From the NCBI RefSeq assembly GCF_002307495.1, contig NZ_NTMR01000022.1:1-64000 (forward strand): a stretch of DNA of 64,000 nucleotides. Reading direction: 5' to 3'. The position numbers and the translations under genes are program-made. Below the pieces are notes generated by a model. That model was not told the DNA's origin. It saw only the letters and a list, made by a program, of their open reading frames with translations, and searched no databases. Positions 8,997-18,994 of the stretch are shown here, piece by piece (the stretch's first letter is position 1; every line of letters starts with the position of its first letter). This DNA is from Pseudomonas abyssi (GTDB lineage Bacteria; Pseudomonadota; Gammaproteobacteria; Pseudomonadales; Pseudomonadaceae).

Positions 8997-9027
8997 CTGC
9001 AACTCAACCGCAACGAAGGAGTTACCC

Positions 9028-10074
9028 ATGCGTCACGGAGATATTTCCAGCAGTCCCGATACTGTCGGTGTCGCCGTCGTCAACTACAAGATGCCGCGCC
9101 TGCACACCCGCGAGGAGGTACTCGACAACGCACGCAAGATTGCCGACATGATCATCGGCATGAAACAGGGCCTGCCCGGCACGGATCTGGTGGTGTTCCC
9201 GGAATACAGCACCATGGGCATCATGTACGACGGCGACGAGATGATGGCCACCGCCACCACCGTACCCGGCGATGAAACCCGCATCTTCAGCGAAGCCTGC
9301 AAGAAGGCGAAAACCTGGGGCATTTTCTCACTGACCGGCGAGCAACATGAAGAGCACCCGAACAAGGCGCCCTACAACACGCTGATTCTGATCAACGACC
9401 AGGGCGAGATCGTGCAGAAGTACCGCAAGTGCATTCCCTGGTGCCCGATCGAGGGCTGGTATCCGGGTGATCGCACCTATGTGTCCGACGGCCCCAAAGG
9501 CATGAAGATCAGCCTGATCATCTGCGACGACGGCAACTACCCGGAAATCTGGCGCGACTGCGCGATGAAAGGCGCCGAGCTGATCGTGCGTTGTCAGGGC
9601 TATATGTATCCGGCCAAGGACCAGCAAGTGATGATGGCCAAGACCATGGCCTGGGCCAACAACTGCTACGTGGCCGTGGCCAACGCTACCGGCTTTGATG
9701 GGGTTTACAGCTACTTTGGCCACTCCGCGATCATCGGCTTTGACGGCCGCACCCTCGGCGAATGTGGCGAGGAAGACATGGGCGTGCAATACGCGCAGCT
9801 GTCGGTCTCGCAGATCCGCGATGCGCGGGCCAATGACCAGTCGCAGAACCACCTGTTCAAGCTGCTGCACCGCGGCTACACCGGCATGTACAACTCCGGC
9901 GATGGTGACCGCGGCGTGGCTGATTGCCCCTTCGACTTCTACCGCACCTGGGTCTTGGATGCCGAGAAAGCCCGCGACAATGTAGAGGCGATGACGCGCA
10001 CCACCATCGGCGTGGCGGACTGCCCGGTGGGCGAGCTACCGCATCCGGGCAAGGAACGGGAGGCCGGCGCCTGA
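9028..10074 (+). CDS. amiE: Aliphatic amidase AmiE
   Basis: A 348-residue nitrilase-superfamily amidase, nearly identical in wording to P. aeruginosa AmiE, that hydrolyses short aliphatic amides such as acetamide and propionamide to the acid and ammonia. The catalytic residues Glu59 (VVFPEYS), Lys134 (QKYRKC) and Cys166 (SLIICDDGN) fall at exactly the family positions. A strong AAGGAG ribosome-binding site precedes the ATG. It lies 31 bases after the sigma-54 activator gene and 10 bases before amiB. With formamidase it covers the range of small amides taken up by the adjacent importer. Confidence 0.97.
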   Translation: MRHGDISSSPDTVGVAVVNYKMPRLHTREEVLDNARKIADMIIGMKQGLPGTDLVVFPEYSTMGIMYDGDEMMATATTVPGDETRIFSEACKKAKTWGIFSLTGEQHEEHPNKAPYNTLILINDQGEIVQKYRKCIPWCPIEGWYPGDRTYVSDGPKGMKISLIICDDGNYPEIWRDCAMKGAELIVRCQGYMYPAKDQQVMMAKTMAWANNCYVAVANATGFDGVYSYFGHSAIIGFDGRTLGECGEEDMGVQYAQLSVSQIRDARANDQSQNHLFKLLHRGYTGMYNSGDGDRGVADCPFDFYRTWVLDAEKARDNVEAMTRTTIGVADCPVGELPHPGKEREAGA

Positions 10075-10084
10075 GCGCCCGCCC

Positions 10085-11116
10085 ATGCCGTTCATCAACG
10101 AGCTACTGGCCGACAACCAGCAGCAGAACCTGCGGGCGGCGCCGCGTACTGCGGTCTCGCGCTTCGAGTTTGAGCCGGACGCTATCGCCCAGCGCCTGCA
10201 ACAGCGCATTCTAGGTCAACCCGCAGCGCTGGCTGAGATTGCCGGCAGCCTGGCGGTCGTCAAGGCGGAGCTGGGCGACCCCCGTCGCCCGCTCGGCGTA
10301 TTCCTGCTGCTCGGCCCGACCGGCGTCGGCAAGACCGAAACCGTGCGCTTGATCGCCGAAGCCATCCATGGGCGTGCCGACGCCCTGTGCCGCATCGACA
10401 TGAACACTCTGGCTCAGGAGCACTACGCAGCGTCGCTGACCGGCGCCCCACCGGGTTATGTGGGCAGCAAGGAAGGCACGACGCTGTTCGACCGCGAGAC
10501 CATCGAAGGCCGCTTTGGGCACCCCGGCGTGGTGTTGTTCGACGAACTGGAAAAGGCCAGTGACCCGGTCATTCGTGCCTTGATGAACATCCTCGACAAC
10601 GGCCAGCTGCGACTCAGCGCCGGCAACGCCACCCTGGACTTTCGCAACAGCCTGATCTTCCTGACCAGCAACCTCGGTGCCCAGGCGGCGCAGCGGCTGG
10701 AGCAGGGATGGGGCCGCCTGCTGCCAGCCTCCTGGCGCCAGCAGTTGCAGCAACGCAGGCAGGTCCGCGCGCTGCACAACCGATTTGATCCTGAATTCAT
10801 CAACCGCCTGGACCACCGTATCAGCTACCGGTCACTGGGTGCAGGTCAGTTGGATCAGTTAGTCGACCTGGCTCTAGAACAACTCAACCAGCGCCTGGTA
10901 CGCCATCAGGTACAACTGCTGCTCAGCCCCGCGCTTCGGCACCATCTGGCTAGCGAAGGCTACGACCGCCGCTTTGGTGCCCGCGCCATGGCCCGCACCT
11001 TCCGCCATCAGTTGGAACCGGTCCTGGCCCGCACTCTGCTGGAGCGCAAGCCTGCGCCCGGCGCGCTGCTGCGTGCGGATCTGCTGCAAGGCAAGATAGT
11101 GATCGATCTGGATTGA
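10085..11116 (+). CDS. amiB: AmiB-like AAA+ ATPase (ClpB C-terminal-type) of the amidase operon
   Basis: A 343-residue single-ring AAA+ ATPase related to the second nucleotide-binding domain of ClpA/ClpB. Walker A is GPTGVGKT (77-84), the pore-loop motif GYVG is at 124-127, Walker B is VVLFDELEK (149-157), the sensor-1 segment is LTSNLGA, and the sensor-2 segment is RRFGARAMAR near the end. The P. aeruginosa amidase operon carries a protein of this kind, AmiB, directly after amiE, thought to act as a chaperone. Here it follows amiE by 10 bases. The amiC, amiR and amiS genes of that operon are absent. A terminator follows. Confidence 0.85.
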   Translation: MPFINELLADNQQQNLRAAPRTAVSRFEFEPDAIAQRLQQRILGQPAALAEIAGSLAVVKAELGDPRRPLGVFLLLGPTGVGKTETVRLIAEAIHGRADALCRIDMNTLAQEHYAASLTGAPPGYVGSKEGTTLFDRETIEGRFGHPGVVLFDELEKASDPVIRALMNILDNGQLRLSAGNATLDFRNSLIFLTSNLGAQAAQRLEQGWGRLLPASWRQQLQQRRQVRALHNRFDPEFINRLDHRISYRSLGAGQLDQLVDLALEQLNQRLVRHQVQLLLSPALRHHLASEGYDRRFGARAMARTFRHQLEPVLARTLLERKPAPGALLRADLLQGKIVIDLD

Positions 11117-11132
11117 ACCCGCTGAACGGACA

Positions 11133-11162
11133 CAAAAAAACCCGCCGAAGCGGGTTTTTTCA
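11133..11162. terminator. Bidirectional terminator between amiB and maeB
   Basis: A7, then the stem ACCCGC/GCGGGT with a short loop, then T6. It serves the convergent ends of amiB (rightward) and maeB (leftward). Confidence 0.88.
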
Positions 11163-11178
11163 TTCAACGCAATGCCGT

Positions 11179-12441
11179 TCAGATGCAGTCTTCGACCGAC
11201 TTGAGCGGGTAATGCGCCGGGTACGGCAGGGTCGCTACGCCAGAATCGATGGCAGCCTGGGCAACAGCAGCCGGCACCTTCTCGATCAGACGAACGTCCA
11301 TCGGCTTGGGAATGATGTACTCACGACCAAACTCCAGCTTGATACCGCCGTACGCCTGGGAGATGTACTCCGGTACCGGCTCTTTGGCCAGTTCACGGAT
11401 CGCGTGTACAGCAGCAATCTTCATTTCTTCGTTGATGGCAGTTGCACGAACGTCCAGCGCGCCACGGAAGATGAAGGGGAAGCCCAGTACGTTATTGACC
11501 TGGTTCGGGTAGTCGGAACGACCGGTCGCCATGATCACGTCAGGACGCGAAGCGTGAGCCGCCGCGGGGTCGATTTCCGGATCAGGGTTCGAGCAGGCAA
11601 ACACGATCGGGTTTTCGGCCATCAGCTTCAGATCAGCCGGCGGCAGCAGGTTCGGACCGGACAGACCAACGAACACATCGGCGCCTTTCAGGGCGTCAGT
11701 CAGAGTGCGCTTGTCAGTCTCGGTGGCGAAAATCGCCTTGTATTCGTTCAGGTCATCGCGACCGGCGTGGATCACGCCTTTACGGTCGAGCATGAAGATG
11801 TTTTCAGCCTTGGCACCCATGCTGACCAGCAGCTTCATGCAGGCGATAGCGGCAGCGCCAGCGCCCAGGCAGACGATCTTGGCGTCTTCGATGACCTTAT
11901 CGGCCAGCTCCAGCGCGTTGATCATGGCGGCTGCGGTCACAATCGCAGTACCGTGCTGATCATCGTGGAATACCGGGATGTCGCACTGCTCGATCAGCGC
12001 GCGCTCGATTTCAAAGCACTCGGGCGCCTTGATGTCTTCCAGGTTAATGCCACCAAAGGTGCAGGAGATACGCTTAACGGTATCGATGAAGGCCTGCGGG
12101 CTTTCGGCTTCAACTTCGATGTCGAAGACATCAACGCCAGCGAAGCGCTTGAACAGAACACCCTTGCCTTCCATAACCGGCTTGCTCGCCAGCGGGCCGA
12201 GGTTACCCAGACCGAGAATGGCAGTGCCATCAGAGATAACGGCAACCAGGTTGCCCTTACCGGTGTATTTGTAGGCGTTTTCCAGATCCTTGGCGATTTC
12301 ACGCACCGGTTCTGCTACACCCGGGCTGTAGGCCAGAGCCAGGTCACGCGCGGTCGCGGTCGGCTTGGTCAGTTCAACGCTCAGTTTGCCGGGGCGCGGG
12401 TTGGCGTGATAGTCGAGTGCATCAGTTCTCAAATCAGACAT
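11179..12441 (-). CDS. maeB: NADP-dependent malic enzyme (short form)
   Basis: A 420-residue malic enzyme that oxidatively decarboxylates malate to pyruvate with reduction of NAD(P). The N-terminal malic domain (SPGVAEPVREI; FHDDQHGTAIV near residue 170) and the Rossmann segment (VCLGAGAAAIACMKLL near 195) are intact. It lacks the phosphotransacetylase-like C-terminal domain of the 750-residue MaeB proteins, as in P. aeruginosa. I chose the ATG at 12441 because homology begins at MSDLRTDALDYH; the frame stays open 75 bases further upstream. Confidence 0.93.
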   Translation of the reverse strand: MSDLRTDALDYHANPRPGKLSVELTKPTATARDLALAYSPGVAEPVREIAKDLENAYKYTGKGNLVAVISDGTAILGLGNLGPLASKPVMEGKGVLFKRFAGVDVFDIEVEAESPQAFIDTVKRISCTFGGINLEDIKAPECFEIERALIEQCDIPVFHDDQHGTAIVTAAAMINALELADKVIEDAKIVCLGAGAAAIACMKLLVSMGAKAENIFMLDRKGVIHAGRDDLNEYKAIFATETDKRTLTDALKGADVFVGLSGPNLLPPADLKLMAENPIVFACSNPDPEIDPAAAHASRPDVIMATGRSDYPNQVNNVLGFPFIFRGALDVRATAINEEMKIAAVHAIRELAKEPVPEYISQAYGGIKLEFGREYIIPKPMDVRLIEKVPAAVAQAAIDSGVATLPYPAHYPLKSVEDCI

Positions 12442-12571
12442 GGTCAATAACTTCCGGTCAGGTTGCTCATGCGGACGACGGAGAGTACATAAAAGCACTT
12501 CCACCCGCAAGGTCATTCACGAGATCAATGTCAAGGACAAAACCTTACAACTTTGAGCCATATTGACGGCG

Positions 12572-13399
12572 CTACGGAGGACTGATGGTGCGCCACTGGG
12601 CAGGGTGGCGCAGGCTGATCATGTAGCGCCGAAACCCGTCGCGCACGGGCTGCCGCCCCCGCCGATCGATAACCCAGCCACGCACCTCGACTTGCTGGCC
12701 AACCAGCTCGGCACCGGGCTCAGCGTCAAAGTAACCCAGGTCTCGGCGCTCCAGTCTCAGGGTCAGCGGCCCGTCCAGGTCAATCCACAGGGCATGGCGG
12801 GAAGGCGTCACCGCCGCCACTCGTCCGAGCAACAGCTGGAATCCAGCGCTATCAAGATCGTCCAGCGAGAGAATCTGCGGGTTCTGCCACAGCCCGCGCT
12901 GCGCCTGCCGCGCTTGCTGCTCGGCGGCCTGGTGGCAGTCGGCGAGCAGATCGTTCGGCGGAATCACCAGCGCATAACCCAGCCCTTCGCTGAGCAGCAG
13001 CGCCTCAATGTTGCGCCCCTGCTCGTCAAACAGATAGCCCAGCGTGCGACCGTAGTGATCACGGGCATCCTCACCCAGCATCAGCTGCAGCGGCTGATGC
13101 TCAACCAGCGCTTGCAGAGCCCGACGCGCGGCCTGGGCGTAGGGCTCGGACGGTGCGCCGTCGCGGCCTATTTCCGGCGTGTTGATACCGACCAGGCGCA
13201 GGCGCCGCCCATCGCTGAGGCGCAGAGTGTCTCCGTCGGTGACACTGCGACTGCGCACCGGCTGCGCCGTCTCCGGCATACTGCAGACGACAGGCAGCGC
13301 CGCGGGGGCATCGCTCTGAGCCGGCCCGCAACCCAGCAGCGCACAGGCAACAAAAAAGGCGCCCCAGAGGGACGCCTTTTTGTGTTTCGCCAGAGCCAT
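12572..13399 (-). CDS. Lipoprotein staphylococcal-nuclease-like (thermonuclease) protein
   Basis: A 275-residue SNase-family protein. The N-terminus has a basic stretch, a hydrophobic core and the lipobox LLGC at residues 21-24, so it should be a lipoprotein. The SNase domain spans about 48-170, with VTDGDTLRL, LVGINTPEIGR and DHYGRTLGYLF containing the family Arg, Asp and Glu positions. About 100 further residues follow. It starts 18 bases after rpmE. An oddity: the rpmE terminator hairpin lies inside its signal-peptide codons. A nuclease at this locus next to rpmE is conserved in P. aeruginosa. Confidence 0.88.
   Translation of the reverse strand: MALAKHKKASLWGAFFVACALLGCGPAQSDAPAALPVVCSMPETAQPVRSRSVTDGDTLRLSDGRRLRLVGINTPEIGRDGAPSEPYAQAARRALQALVEHQPLQLMLGEDARDHYGRTLGYLFDEQGRNIEALLLSEGLGYALVIPPNDLLADCHQAAEQQARQAQRGLWQNPQILSLDDLDSAGFQLLLGRVAAVTPSRHALWIDLDGPLTLRLERRDLGYFDAEPGAELVGQQVEVRGWVIDRRGRQPVRDGFRRYMISLRHPAQWRTISPP
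13353..13382 (-). terminator. Intrinsic terminator of rpmE, inside the 5' end of the nuclease gene
   Basis: On the minus strand A5, a GGCGtCCC/GGGcGCC stem with a three-base loop, then T6, beginning about 36 bases after the rpmE stop. The same bases encode residues 6-16 of the downstream lipoprotein, so transcription of that gene from the rpmE promoter would need read-through or ribosome disruption of the hairpin. Confidence 0.75.
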
Positions 13400-13417
13400 A
13401 AGGCTCGAAGAAACCGA

Positions 13418-13630
13418 TTACTTGCTGCTGACTGCGCCGAAACGCGCCTTGAAGCGCTCGATACGTCCGCCAGTGTCCAGAACCTTCTGCTTACCGGTGT
13501 AGAACGGGTGGCAGGAGGAGCAAACGTCCAGGTGGATCGGGGCGCACAGGGTGGAACGGGTAGTGATTACCGCGCCGCAGCTGCAGGTCGCTTCGATTGT
13601 TTCGTAGTTCGGATGCACATCAGCTTTCAT
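13418..13630 (-). CDS. rpmE: 50S ribosomal protein L31 (zinc-binding form)
   Basis: A 70-residue L31 protein of the large ribosomal subunit. It opens [19 protein letters not shown] and has the four-cysteine zinc site (CSC at 16-18, CSSC at 37-40) of the C-plus L31 form. Length and composition are normal. The ATG at 13630 is preceded by GAGGA; the frame is open upstream to 13861, but that part has no homology. It is divergent from priA, as in P. aeruginosa. Confidence 0.96.
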   Translation of the reverse strand: MKADVHPNYETIEATCSCGAVITTRSTLCAPIHLDVCSSCHPFYTGKQKVLDTGGRIERFKARFGAVSSK

Positions 13631-13847
13631 GGGAAAGTCCTCGGTTGGTTTGTGCCGCCACCGGATCAACCTGATCGGGCACCGCACGCAATAGCTGTCT
13701 ACCGGACCGTACCTGGATGCCACAAAGGGCGCAAACAGACTGACCGGAAAATAGGCCGGCGATAATAACAGAATCCAGCAACGACGCAAGCACCGCAGCT
13801 TTCCACCTGTCGGTGTTACCATCCCACTCCCATAAGGAGTGATTTGT

Positions 13848-16064
13848 GTGACCGGACCCATCCTGCAAGTAGCCCTGCCCTCTCCCCTGCGCCGCCTGTT
13901 CGACTACCGCGCGCCGCGGGGCGTGGCAGCGGCTGACCTGCAGACCGGCCAGCGCGTGCGGGTGCCTTTTGGCAAACGCGCGCTGGTCGGCCTGATCGCC
14001 GGCATCAGCGATCACTCCGAGGTCCCGGAAAACCGCCTCAAGCCTGCCGAAGCCTTGCTCGATCACGCCCCGCTGCTGCCCGACAGCCTCTGGCGCCTGT
14101 GCCAATGGACCGCGCGTTACTATCAGCACGGGCTGGGCGACACCCTGAGCGTGGCGCTGCCGGTCCTGCTGCGCCAGGGCGAACCGGCGCTGGCACGCCA
14201 GGATCAACTCTGGCAGCTGCTGCCCGGCGCCTACCCGGAACACCCGGCGATTGCCCGCGCACCGAAACAGAAGCAGGCGGTGCAAGTCCTGGCGCAACAT
14301 CCGCACGGCCTGTCCCACGCGCTGATCAGCCAATGGGGGCTGAGCCGCGACACCCTGAGCACCCTGGAAACCAAGGGGCTGGTGCAACGCATTGAGCAAT
14401 CGCCACACCATATTGCTGAACCGCTGCCTTTATTAAGGGAAGCGCACCTGACCGCCAATGACGAACAGCGGGCAGCGCTGGATGCCATTCTGGGCGCCGA
14501 GGGCTTTCACACCTGGCTGCTCGAAGGCGTCACCGGCAGCGGCAAGACCGAGGTGTACCTGCAGGCGATCGAACGCTGTCTGCTGAGCGGCCATCAGGCG
14601 CTGGTGCTGATCCCCGAGATCGGTCTGACGCCGCAGACGCTGAACCGCTTCCAGCAGCGCTTCAGCGCGCCGGTGGTGATTTTGCACTCGGGCCTCAACG
14701 ACCGCGAGCGGCTGGACGCCTGGATAGCCGCCCGCGACGGCGAGGCCGCCATCATCATTGGCACCCGCTCGGCCATCTTCACGCCGCTGGCCCGTCCCGG
14801 CCTGATCATCGTCGACGAAGAGCACGACCTGTCCTATAAACAGCAGGACGGTCTGCGCTACAACGCCCGCGACCTGGCCGTCTATCGCGGCCATCTGGAA
14901 CAGACGCCGGTGATTCTCGGCTCCGCCACACCCTCGCTGGAAAGCCTGTACAACGTACAACAGGGCCGCTACCGACACCTGCGCCTGACACTGCGCGCCG
15001 GCAATGCCAAAGCGCCGTCCTTTCAATGCCTGGATATCCGCAGTCGCCCGCTGGAGGGCGGCCTGTCGCGTCCGCTGACCGAGCTGATCGGCCAGCACCT
15101 CGGACGCGGCAACCAGGTACTGGTATTTATCAACCGCCGTGGCTTTGCACCCACCCTAATGTGTCACGACTGTGGCTGGATCGCCGAATGCCGCCGCTGC
15201 GACGCGCGCATGACGGTACACCAGTCGCCGCCCCACCTGCATTGTCACCACTGCAACAGTCAGCGGCCGCTGGAGCGCTGTTGCCCCGAATGCCAGAGCG
15301 AAGACCTGCGCCCACTGGGCGCCGGCACCGAGCGTACTGAAGAGTTTCTCAAGGAGCGTTTTGCCGACACCACGGTGCTGCGCATTGATCGCGAAAGCAT
15401 GAGCCGCAAGCGCGCCATGCAGGACATGATGACCATCATCCACAGCGCCCAGCCGTGCATCCTGGTCGGCACCCAGATGCTCGCCAAGGGACATCATTTT
15501 CCCAACGTGACCCTGGTCGCCATTCTGGATGCCGACGGCGGGCTGTTCTCCGCCGACTTCCGTGGCCCCGAACGCATGGCGCAGATGATCACCCAGGTTG
15601 CAGGCCGCGCCGGCCGCGCGGAGAAGCCCGGCCAGGTGATCATTCAGACGCATATGGCGGAGCACCCGCTGCTGATCGAGCTGACCGAGCGCGGCTATCC
15701 GGCCATTGCCGCGCGCGAGCTGGCCGAGCGCGCCGCCGCGCAACTGCCGCCCTACCGTTTTATGGCGCTGCTGCGCGCCGAAGCCAACCACGTGCGCGCT
15801 GCGGAGGACTTTCTCGAAGCCGCGCTGGCGCAGGCCGAGGCGTTGGTCGCGCAGCATCAGCTGGCGGGTATCGAGCTGCTCGGCCCGGTGCCCTCACCGA
15901 TGGAACGCCGCGCCGGCCGCCACCGCGCCCAACTACTGATGCAAGCCGCCCAGCGCTCGGTGCTGCACCAGCTGGTGCACATGCTGCTGCCGGCGTTGGA
16001 ACAGCACCCGCTGGCGCGTAAGGTGCGCTGGTCGATTGATATTGATCCGTTGGATATGTTTTAG
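13848..16064 (+). CDS. priA: Primosomal protein N' (replication restart helicase PriA)
   Basis: A 738-residue superfamily 2 helicase that reloads DnaB at stalled forks. An N-terminal DNA-binding domain is followed by Walker [12 protein letters not shown] near residue 225 and the DEEHD box near 322. The zinc-binding insert has eight cysteines (CHDC, CRRC, CHHC, CCPEC region, about 445-485), followed by the helicase C-lobe with [18 protein letters not shown] chose the GTG at 13848 because AAGGAG lies eight bases upstream; a GTG nine bases earlier would overlap that site. Full family length. Confidence 0.96.
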   Translation: MTGPILQVALPSPLRRLFDYRAPRGVAAADLQTGQRVRVPFGKRALVGLIAGISDHSEVPENRLKPAEALLDHAPLLPDSLWRLCQWTARYYQHGLGDTLSVALPVLLRQGEPALARQDQLWQLLPGAYPEHPAIARAPKQKQAVQVLAQHPHGLSHALISQWGLSRDTLSTLETKGLVQRIEQSPHHIAEPLPLLREAHLTANDEQRAALDAILGAEGFHTWLLEGVTGSGKTEVYLQAIERCLLSGHQALVLIPEIGLTPQTLNRFQQRFSAPVVILHSGLNDRERLDAWIAARDGEAAIIIGTRSAIFTPLARPGLIIVDEEHDLSYKQQDGLRYNARDLAVYRGHLEQTPVILGSATPSLESLYNVQQGRYRHLRLTLRAGNAKAPSFQCLDIRSRPLEGGLSRPLTELIGQHLGRGNQVLVFINRRGFAPTLMCHDCGWIAECRRCDARMTVHQSPPHLHCHHCNSQRPLERCCPECQSEDLRPLGAGTERTEEFLKERFADTTVLRIDRESMSRKRAMQDMMTIIHSAQPCILVGTQMLAKGHHFPNVTLVAILDADGGLFSADFRGPERMAQMITQVAGRAGRAEKPGQVIIQTHMAEHPLLIELTERGYPAIAARELAERAAAQLPPYRFMALLRAEANHVRAAEDFLEAALAQAEALVAQHQLAGIELLGPVPSPMERRAGRHRAQLLMQAAQRSVLHQLVHMLLPALEQHPLARKVRWSIDIDPLDMF

Positions 16065-16157
16065 CAGCGCCGTGTCTCCCAGACTCTGACAGACCGAACG
16101 CAGAGCGTGGGAACGATCAGGGCTGTTGCAAGGCATGAAGACTGCACGGACCCACTC

Positions 16158-16374
16158 CCCGTTTACGCGGGCGAGTAGCGCAGGGCTGACGGGAAAAAGA
16201 GTCATAGGATGTCTGAGGAGCGAAGCGACGAGTTTTTGAGTGGCCGGCGAGGCCTCCCCGTTAGCCCGAGCAACGCAGCGAACCCGAAGGGCCGCGTAGT
16301 CGGGTGCCCCGGGGGATCGCTAAGGGGGGCTGGGCAAGCAGCCCCCCTTGGCTCGCCGTAAAAGGCGAAAGGCT
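16158..16374. repeat. Structured dispersed repeat, copy A (priA-argS gap)
   Basis: This 217-bp stretch shares long conserved blocks with 61973-62191: CCCGTTTACGCGGGCGAGTA, AGGATGTCTGAG, GGCCGCGTAGTCGGGTGCCCC, and the block ending GGCGAAAGGCT. Long-range arms 16183-16193 and 16257-16267 pair over 11 bp with one G-T pair. A perfect 11-bp stem (16322-16332 with 16339-16349) forms near the 3' end. It fills most of the 470-bp gap between priA and argS. Frames run through it but none resembles a protein. The family is not identified. Confidence 0.8.
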
Positions 16375-16534
16375 GACCAAGCGACAGCACAGAGCGCAAT
16401 CAGCCCACGCAGCGCCAAATAAAGCCAGCGCAAACCACAACAACCCGCCCCACCCGACCACAGGGTTTGGCAAGCCGCCCGATAAAACGGATAATGTCGG
16501 GTTTTCACTGGGCACCTGCCGGATACACCACTCC

Positions 16535-18280
16535 ATGAAGAACCTGATCAGCCAACTGCTTGCCGACGCTGTAGACCGCCTCAAGGCCGACGGCGTGCTG
16601 CCGACCGACCTTTCGCCCTCGATTCAGGTCGAAAATGCCCGCGACAAGGCTCACGGCGACTTCGCCAGCAACCTGGCGATGATGCTGGCCAAGCCGGCCG
16701 GCATGAAGCCGCGCGATCTGGCCGAGAAGCTGATCGCCGCGCTGCCCGCCCATCAGGCCGTCGCCTCGGTCAACATCGCCGGCCCCGGCTTTATCAACTT
16801 CTTCCAGGATGCCGGCTGGCTGGCTGCCCAGCTGGAGGCTGCACTGGCCGATCCGCAACTGGGCGTGCGCTCCGACATCGCCGCCCAGCGTGTGGTGGTC
16901 GATTACTCCTCGCCAAACCTCGCCAAGGAAATGCACGTCGGCCACCTGCGCTCCTCCATCATCGGCGACGCCGTGGCGCGGGTGCTTGAAGCCCTCGGCC
17001 ACACCGTCATCCGCCAAAATCACGTGGGCGACTGGGGCACCCAGTTCGGCATGCTGCTGGCCTATATGGAAGAGCACAGCGTCGACGCCGAAGCCGAGCT
17101 GGGCGATCTGGAGAATTTCTACCGCCAGGCCAAGAAACGTTTCGACGAGAGCGAAGACTTCGCCAACCGCGCCCGTCAGCGCGTGGTTGACCTGCAGGCC
17201 GGCGAGCCGAGCTGCCTGGCCCTGTGGGAACGCTTCAACAGCATCTCCCTCGGCCACTGCCAGGCCGTCTACGATCGTCTCGGCGTCAGCCTGAGCCCCG
17301 CCGATGTGCGCGGTGAGAGCGCCTACAACGCCGACCTGCCGGGTATCGTTGCCGACCTGCGCAGCGCCGGCCTGCTGACCGAAAGCGAAGGCGCGCAGTG
17401 CGTGTTCCTAGAGCAGTTCAAGAACGCCGAAGGCAACCCGCTGCCGGTCATCGTGCAGAAGGCTGGCGGCGGCTACCTGTACGCCACCACCGACCTGGCT
17501 GCCATGCGCTATCGCCATGCCCAGTTGCAGGCCGACCGCGTGCTCTACTTTGTCGACCAGCGTCAGGCTTTGCACTTCCAGCAGGTATTTGCGGTCGCCC
17601 GCAAGGCCGGCTTCGTACCCGCCGACATGCAACTGGAACATATGGGCTTCGGCACCATGAACGGAGCCGACGGCAAGCCGTTCAAGACCCGTGACGGCGG
17701 CACCGTCAAGCTGGCCGACCTGCTGGACGAAGCCGAACAGCGCGCGCTGCGCCTGGTCGAGGAGAAAAACCCCGAGCTGCCCGCCGACGAACTGCGCGGC
17801 ATTGGCGCAGCAGTGGGTATCGGCGCAGTCAAATACGCCGACCTGTCCAAGCACCGCAGCAGCGATTACAGCTTCAACTTTGACCTGATGCTGAGCTTCG
17901 AGGGCAATACCGCGCCCTACATGATGTACGCCTACACCCGCGTCGCCAGCGTATTCCGCAAGCTGGAGCGCAGCATGGCGCAGCTTGACGACCTGGCACC
18001 GCTGGCGCTGGTCGAGCCGGCCGAAAGCGAACTGGGCGCGCACCTGGCACAGTTCAACGCCACGCTGAATTACGTTGCCCGCGAGGGCACCCCGCACGTA
18101 CTCTGCACCTATCTGTACGAGCTGGCCGGTCGTTTCTCCAGCTTTTATGAGCAGTGCCCGATCCTGGCTGCCGACAGCAAGGCCCAGCGCGACAGCCGTC
18201 TGCGCCTGGCAGCACTGACCGGCCGTACCCTCAAGCAGGGCCTGAACCTGCTGGGCATCACCACTCTGGAGCGTATGTAA
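16535..18280 (+). CDS. argS: Arginyl-tRNA synthetase
   Basis: A 581-residue class I aminoacyl-tRNA synthetase that charges tRNA-Arg. The N-terminal additional domain covers about residues 1-110. The HIGH-like motif is in [16 protein letters not shown] near 127-142, with the usual [11 protein letters not shown] after it. The KMSK-like loop region is [17 protein letters not shown], and the C-terminal anticodon-binding helical domain ends in LGITTLERM. The ATG at 16535 matches the family N-terminus MKNLISQLL; the frame remains open upstream into the repeat, which should not be translated. Confidence 0.96.
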   Translation: MKNLISQLLADAVDRLKADGVLPTDLSPSIQVENARDKAHGDFASNLAMMLAKPAGMKPRDLAEKLIAALPAHQAVASVNIAGPGFINFFQDAGWLAAQLEAALADPQLGVRSDIAAQRVVVDYSSPNLAKEMHVGHLRSSIIGDAVARVLEALGHTVIRQNHVGDWGTQFGMLLAYMEEHSVDAEAELGDLENFYRQAKKRFDESEDFANRARQRVVDLQAGEPSCLALWERFNSISLGHCQAVYDRLGVSLSPADVRGESAYNADLPGIVADLRSAGLLTESEGAQCVFLEQFKNAEGNPLPVIVQKAGGGYLYATTDLAAMRYRHAQLQADRVLYFVDQRQALHFQQVFAVARKAGFVPADMQLEHMGFGTMNGADGKPFKTRDGGTVKLADLLDEAEQRALRLVEEKNPELPADELRGIGAAVGIGAVKYADLSKHRSSDYSFNFDLMLSFEGNTAPYMMYAYTRVASVFRKLERSMAQLDDLAPLALVEPAESELGAHLAQFNATLNYVAREGTPHVLCTYLYELAGRFSSFYEQCPILAADSKAQRDSRLRLAALTGRTLKQGLNLLGITTLERM

Positions 18281-18284
18281 GGGC

Positions 18285-18848
18285 ATGGCAAAAGGACGCA
18301 AAGCCCCACGCCGCGGTGCCAGCCGCGCGCAATCTGCGCCAAAGCGCAAAGGCATTCCCGGCTGGCTCTGGCTGGTCAGCGGCCTGATCATCGGCCTGTT
18401 CGTTGCGTTTTTGCTGCAACTGGAGCCGGGCCGCGACAGCGTCCGACGCAGCCCCGAGCCGCCCAAACCGGCCAACACGCCAGCGCAGCCCCCGGCCGAT
18501 CCGAAGCCGCGTTATGACTTTTACACCCTGCTGCCCGAATCCGAAGTGGTGGTGCCCCAGCAGGCCGTACCCGAGACACCGACCACGACAACGGAAGAGA
18601 GCAAGCCGGCACCCAGCGTGAACTATTACCTGCAGGCCGGCTCCTTCCGTCAGCGCGCCGATGCCGACCAGGTGCGCGCGCAAATTCTGTTGCTGGGCAT
18701 GGACGTCAAGCTGGAGAACGCCACCATCAACGGCAACCAGTGGTATCGCGTTCAGGTCGGCCCATTCGACAGCCGCGCCAGTCTCGATCAGGCGCAGCGC
18801 ACTCTCTCCGGTAACGGGTTCAACAACCTGCTGCCACAACAACGCTGA
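18285..18848 (+). CDS. SPOR-domain cell-division-type membrane protein
   Basis: A 187-residue bitopic protein built like a small FtsN. A very basic cytoplasmic tail comes first (residues 1-23), then one membrane segment (about 25-43), a proline-rich periplasmic linker (50-108), and a SPOR domain (about 110-187; YYLQAGSFRQRADAD and YRVQVGPFDSRASLDQA). SPOR domains bind denuded septal peptidoglycan. It lies four bases after argS and is conserved at this place in Pseudomonas. Whether it acts as FtsN itself cannot be told from sequence. Confidence 0.9.
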   Translation: MAKGRKAPRRGASRAQSAPKRKGIPGWLWLVSGLIIGLFVAFLLQLEPGRDSVRRSPEPPKPANTPAQPPADPKPRYDFYTLLPESEVVVPQQAVPETPTTTTEESKPAPSVNYYLQAGSFRQRADADQVRAQILLLGMDVKLENATINGNQWYRVQVGPFDSRASLDQAQRTLSGNGFNNLLPQQR

Positions 18849-18857
18849 CCGCCGCAC

Positions 18858-18889
18858 GGCATGCCCTGGCACCCAGGGCATGCCGCCTT
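18858..18889 (+). terminator. Probable terminator after the SPOR gene
   Basis: A 12-bp perfect stem (GGCATGCCCTGG with CCAGGGCATGCC, 18858-18869 and 18873-18884) with a three-base loop, followed by a weak T-rich tail. It probably ends the argS transcript before hslV. Confidence 0.6.
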
Positions 18890-18994
18890 TGCTCCCCACC
18901 CGCTCTGCGCCTTGAATTTCTGATCAGCGCCCCCAGATCAGAAACTCGGCAGTGATCCTGCCGCCTTTTTTCCACAGCCAACCAGGAGTTGCGC

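Noticed and set aside
16304-16534. In-frame upstream extension of argS (77 codons)
   Set aside because: It reads through the structured repeat, has no similarity to ArgS proteins, and the ATG at 16535 gives the normal N-terminus.
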